The notes under the pieces: model-generated | Database searches by the model: none | What the model was told of the DNA's origin: nothing | Seen by the model: only the letters and a program-made list of their open reading frames with translations | Program-made: the position numbers and the translations under genes | DNA from: an uncultured Geobacteraceae bacterium | Lineage (GTDB): Bacteria > Desulfobacterota > Desulfuromonadia > Geobacterales > Pseudopelobacteraceae | DNA: 64,000 nt | Direction of reading: 5' to 3' | Assembly (NCBI GenBank): GCA_903939115.1 | Contig: CAJAFV010000077.1 | Span: 1-64,000 of the forward strand | Part shown: positions 61,280 through 64,000 of the stretch, in pieces | Layout of the letters: each line of letters starts with the position of its first letter | Position numbering within the stretch: the first letter of the stretch is position 1

Positions 61280-62227
61280 TTATACAACCAACCGGTCGTC
61301 CTTGAAGCCGGCATTTACTTCCAGCGCTTCGTTCATGGCACGAATAGCGACTTCAAGCTGGCTGTCATCAGGCTCGCGAGTGGTCAGGCGCTGCAGCGCC
61401 AGACCGGGGGTGATTATCATTTTAACAAGCGGATGGTTGTCGTGGGTGGCGCTCCATTTAAGAAATTCATAGGAGATGCCGGCAATTATCGGTAGCAGCA
61501 CGATCCGCGAACCGGCTTTGAGGTAGAATGGCCAGAGTTTGGGGATCAGTGAAAATACGGCGATACTGACTAGCATTACGATCAGAAGAAAACTTGTCCC
61601 GCAGCGAGGGTGCAGTCGGCTGTAACGCCGCACGTTCTCAATAGAGAGCTCATCACCGGCCTCGAAAGCAAAGATCGACTTATGCTCGGCCCCGTGATAC
61701 TGAAAAACCCGCTGAATATCCTCCATCCGTGAAATAACCCAGATGTAGAGCAGAAAGACAATTACCCGGATGACGCCATCCACCAGATTAAAGACGATAT
61801 TGTTGTCGCCGATAACCGGTGTTAACATTTTTGTCAGATAGAGCGGAAAGAGAAAAAACAGGCAGATACCGAAGCCGAAGGCGATTGTCATGGTGCCGGC
61901 CATAGCCCACGAAGAGAGGTCACTTTTCCCCTCTTTGCCGCTCTCTTTATTCTTCGCACTCTCTTTTTCTTTTTCATCTTCAGTCATCGCTTCGGTGGCG
62001 GAGAAATTCAGCGCCTTGATGCCGATGATAAGGGAGGTAAAGAGTGCGACGGCACCGCGAATAATCGGCAGTTTTACGATCGGAAAACGCTCGGAAAGCG
62101 GCACAACCAACTCTTTCTTTACGACAATCTCACCGTCAGCCCGGCGAACAGCTATGGCCACCGAGCGGGGCGCACGCATCATTACGCCTTCAATAACCGC
62201 CTGACCGCCGACATATATCTTGCTCAT
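61280..62227 (-). CDS. DUF1385 membrane protein
   Basis: 315 residues from ATG 62227. The family start motif is intact: KIYVGGQAVIEGVMMRAPRS. It has a hydrophilic acidic/Lys stretch (about 105 to 125), then at least three hydrophobic segments (WAMAGTMTIAFGFGICLFFLFPLYL and others), plus a cytoplasmic QYHGAEHKSIFAFE and HPRCGTSFLLIVMLVSI motif. The role is unknown. In Geobacter-type genomes it usually sits between rpmE and prfA; here thyX precedes it and rluA follows it. Confidence 0.88.
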   Translation of the reverse strand: MSKIYVGGQAVIEGVMMRAPRSVAIAVRRADGEIVVKKELVVPLSERFPIVKLPIIRGAVALFTSLIIGIKALNFSATEAMTEDEKEKESAKNKESGKEGKSDLSSWAMAGTMTIAFGFGICLFFLFPLYLTKMLTPVIGDNNIVFNLVDGVIRVIVFLLYIWVISRMEDIQRVFQYHGAEHKSIFAFEAGDELSIENVRRYSRLHPRCGTSFLLIVMLVSIAVFSLIPKLWPFYLKAGSRIVLLPIIAGISYEFLKWSATHDNHPLVKMIITPGLALQRLTTREPDDSQLEVAIRAMNEALEVNAGFKDDRLVV

Positions 62228-62243
62228 ATAACCTCTAGTGTAG

Positions 62244-62936
62244 TTATTCCAGATTCTTGTAGAATTCTCTGACTTCGGTCGTCTGCCCACAGCAGAACTT
62301 ACCTTCCGGGCAGGGGCCGCCAACGCATCCGGGACCGGCCTGGCGGAAAATAATGGGCGCGATTCTTTTTACCAGTCTCAATATCTCGACGCTCATTTCG
62401 CGTATTTCCCACTGGGCACGCTGGCAGCAGCGCAGGGCAAGAAAGTGGAGAAGTTCACGGGCGTTCATGGTCATGATGATTTTTGTTTCTGTGGCGTTGG
62501 GCAGAATATAGCGGGCATCTTCCGCTGGAATTCCCATCTCGATCAGCTGGGCGTACGCCTTGTGAACAGTTTCTGACATAAAAGCGAATATCTGCCGTGC
62601 TTCGGGATTCTCGGCAATGGTGTCCGGCATGATTGAGGTAAACTCTTCTTTATGCGAAACATAACGCTGGGACTGCTGAGAAAACGAGGCGATGCGATGT
62701 CGTACCAGTTGATGCGTGGTAACGCGGGAAATCCCCTCAATGCCGAAGGTAAACGAGGCGTGTTCAAGTACCGAGTGGTGACCGAGTGACATAATTTTGT
62801 CCAGAAAGGACTCAATATCTGAAGCCGCCAGCTTTTCCCGCAATTCATCAATGGAGGTCGGTGAGTAACAGAGACGGGCAGCCAAGGCTACCGTACGTTC
62901 AGGGTTGGGTGTGTGTTCGATCAGGGTGACATTCAT
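62244..62936 (-). CDS. thyX: Flavin-dependent thymidylate synthase
   Basis: 230 residues. ThyX signature RHRxxSxxxxSxR is present in HQLVRHRIASFSQQSQRYV; an N-terminal TLIEHTPNPERTVALAARLCYS and a FGIEGISRVTTHQ segment match the family. The C-terminal CVGGPCPEGKFCCGQ, with several Cys, is an extension of uncertain role. It makes dTMP from dUMP with FAD and NADPH. No ThyA gene is in the window. Confidence 0.95.
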   Translation of the reverse strand: MNVTLIEHTPNPERTVALAARLCYSPTSIDELREKLAASDIESFLDKIMSLGHHSVLEHASFTFGIEGISRVTTHQLVRHRIASFSQQSQRYVSHKEEFTSIMPDTIAENPEARQIFAFMSETVHKAYAQLIEMGIPAEDARYILPNATETKIIMTMNARELLHFLALRCCQRAQWEIREMSVEILRLVKRIAPIIFRQAGPGCVGGPCPEGKFCCGQTTEVREFYKNLE

Positions 62937-63040
62937 GGTGTCCTGCTCGAGCCATGCTCAGGTTTAGCGATGGTCATTTCAGAAACCGGCATGCTCCGTT
63001 TAGTGGCGTCGCTCCTGAAACAGTCTCTTCAGGAGAAAAA

Positions 63041-63072
63041 AAAGGGGTTTTGCCTTGCGACAAAGCCCCTCT
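63041..63072 (-). terminator. Terminator after rpmE
   Basis: On the minus strand AGGGGCTTTG pairs with CAAAACCCCT and is followed by eight T's. It separates rpmE from thyX. Confidence 0.85.
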
Positions 63073-63094
63073 CAAGAGTTTACAGAACGATCTG

Positions 63095-63295
63095 TCAGAT
63101 CTGACCGTAACGTTTTTTGAAGCGCTCAACACGTCCTGCGGTGTCAATCAGTTTCTGCTTGCCGGTGTAGAACGGGTGGCAGGCTGAACAGATCTCAGTG
63201 CTGATCTCTTTTTTTGTGGAGCGTGTCTGGAATGTATTACCGCACTGGCACTTAACGGTAATCTCGGAATAATCTGGGTGGATACCTTCTTTCAT
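63095..63295 (-). CDS. rpmE: 50S ribosomal protein L31
   Basis: 66 residues, zinc-binding type: CQCG and CSAC supply metal ligands with [18 protein letters not shown] at the start and [20 protein letters not shown] at the end, the ribosome-facing portion. It lies downstream of rho with a 100-base gap, as in related genomes. Confidence 0.97.
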   Translation of the reverse strand: MKEGIHPDYSEITVKCQCGNTFQTRSTKKEISTEICSACHPFYTGKQKLIDTAGRVERFKKRYGQI

Positions 63296-63396
63296 CTCTT
63301 CCTCCTTCAGTAGTGCTTTACGACGTACGTAATCAATTATGAATAGTAAAGTATGAACATAGCTAGTTTGGAAATATTTTGCAACAACTTTATTCG

Positions 63397-64000
63397 TTAT
63401 TTCGACATTGAATCGAGAAAAACCTGATTGGTCTTGGCTTCCGAAAGTTTGTCGAGGAGGAACTCCATGCTGTCGACAACGTTCATCGGGTGGATAACTT
63501 TGCGCAGAATCCAGATCCTGTTCAGCGAAGTTTTCTCGATCAGCAGCTCTTCTTTGCGGGTTCCCGATTTGTTGATGTCAATGGCCGGAAAGGTTCTCTT
63601 CTCAACCAGTTTGCGGTCAAGGTGCAGCTCCATGTTGCCGGTACCCTTGAATTCCTCAAAAATGACATCATCCATCTTGCTGCCGGTATCGACCAGCGCG
63701 GTGGCAATAATCGTCAGAGAACCGCCCTCTTCAATATTACGTGCCGCACCGAAGAAACGCTTTGGTTTCTGGAGTGCATTGGCATCCACACCGCCGGTCA
63801 GGATCTTGCCGGAAGGAGGTAATACCGTATTGTATGCTCGTGCCAGGCGGGTAATCGAGTCAAGCAGGATGACGACATCCTTTTTATGCTCCACCAGTCG
63901 CTTGGCCTTTTCGATGACCATCTCCGCAACCTGGACGTGACGTGTCGCCGGTTCGTCAAAGGTTGAGGAGACAACTTCGCCCTTAACCGAACGCTGCATG
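63397..64000 (-). CDS. rho: Transcription termination factor Rho, C-terminal part (cut by window edge)
   Basis: Only the last 200 residues are in the window; the Met at the right edge is internal. The ATPase core contains [20 protein letters not shown] (Walker B) and [22 protein letters not shown], the Q-loop/R-loop region around [22 protein letters not shown], and the C-terminal [30 protein letters not shown]. Rho is the RNA-dependent helicase that ends transcripts; the family match is unmistakable. Confidence 0.96.
   Translation of the reverse strand, partial: MQRSVKGEVVSSTFDEPATRHVQVAEMVIEKAKRLVEHKKDVVILLDSITRLARAYNTVLPPSGKILTGGVDANALQKPKRFFGAARNIEEGGSLTIIATALVDTGSKMDDVIFEEFKGTGNMELHLDRKLVEKRTFPAIDINKSGTRKEELLIEKTSLNRIWILRKVIHPMNVVDSMEFLLDKLSEAKTNQVFLDSMSK

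Overview
The window comes from a bacterial chromosome of the Geobacter/Trichlorobacter type (Desulfuromonadota). The main pointers are a pair of six-heme c7-type cytochromes, many large hybrid histidine kinases, a DctA-type C4-dicarboxylate permease under an apparent sigma-54 promoter, long-form HisG, ThyX, and the rho/rpmE/thyX/DUF1385 order. This assignment is inference; no rRNA marker is present.

Left part (1 to 27.3 kb). A DUF507 gene cut by the window edge and a lytic transglycosylase are followed by a small islet with two toxin-antitoxin pairs (HigBA-like, MazEF-like) and a transposon-associated DUF6431-like gene, then mutS. Next is a cytochrome operon (six-heme cytochrome, small exported protein, six-heme cytochrome, RRM protein) and an AMIN/amidase_3 cell-wall hydrolase. 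YkgJ-like, prfA, an orphan small ORF plus GNAT pair, and hisIG follow. A signalling block fills 15 to 27 kb: a hybrid kinase divergent from a TonB-dependent receptor/ABC-type binding-protein operon, and convergent with that operon a run of receiver protein, 1020-aa Cache/PAS hybrid kinase, small protein, HDOD protein and HPt-containing hybrid kinase.

Middle part (27.6 to 42.65 kb). This is an integrated element of about 15 kb sitting in the 3' end of a tRNA-Met gene. It has a P4-type integrase, an AlpA-like regulator, a primase-helicase, RadC, ArdC, several very small Cys-rich proteins, an acidic repeat protein, a shared leader motif in front of two genes, an XRE regulator, and an AT-rich block of three lipoproteins. 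The right end is the intact tRNA. The left end carries a degenerate copy of the tRNA 3' end beside what looks like the original tRNA terminator, and matching candidate integrase arm sites lie inside both ends. No conjugation, relaxase or capsid genes were seen.

Right part (42.6 to 64 kb). tRNA-Met and tRNA-fMet are followed by a leftward housekeeping run: SPOR protein, argS, a 55-aa Cys protein, ftsB-like, UDP-xylose synthesis (uxs, ugd), rsmI and a LysE exporter. Rightward are rlmI, a sensor kinase with an SBP_bac_3 sensor, a sigma-54 activator, and dctA with a secreted Cache protein. The region between activator and dctA contains tandem palindromes and a consensus -24/-12 promoter, so the block reads as a self-contained C4-dicarboxylate uptake circuit. 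A radical-SAM/DUF4130 pair, an RRM protein with a basic low-complexity tail, an SDR, an RluA-type pseudouridine synthase, DUF1385, thyX, rpmE and the C-terminal part of rho complete the window.
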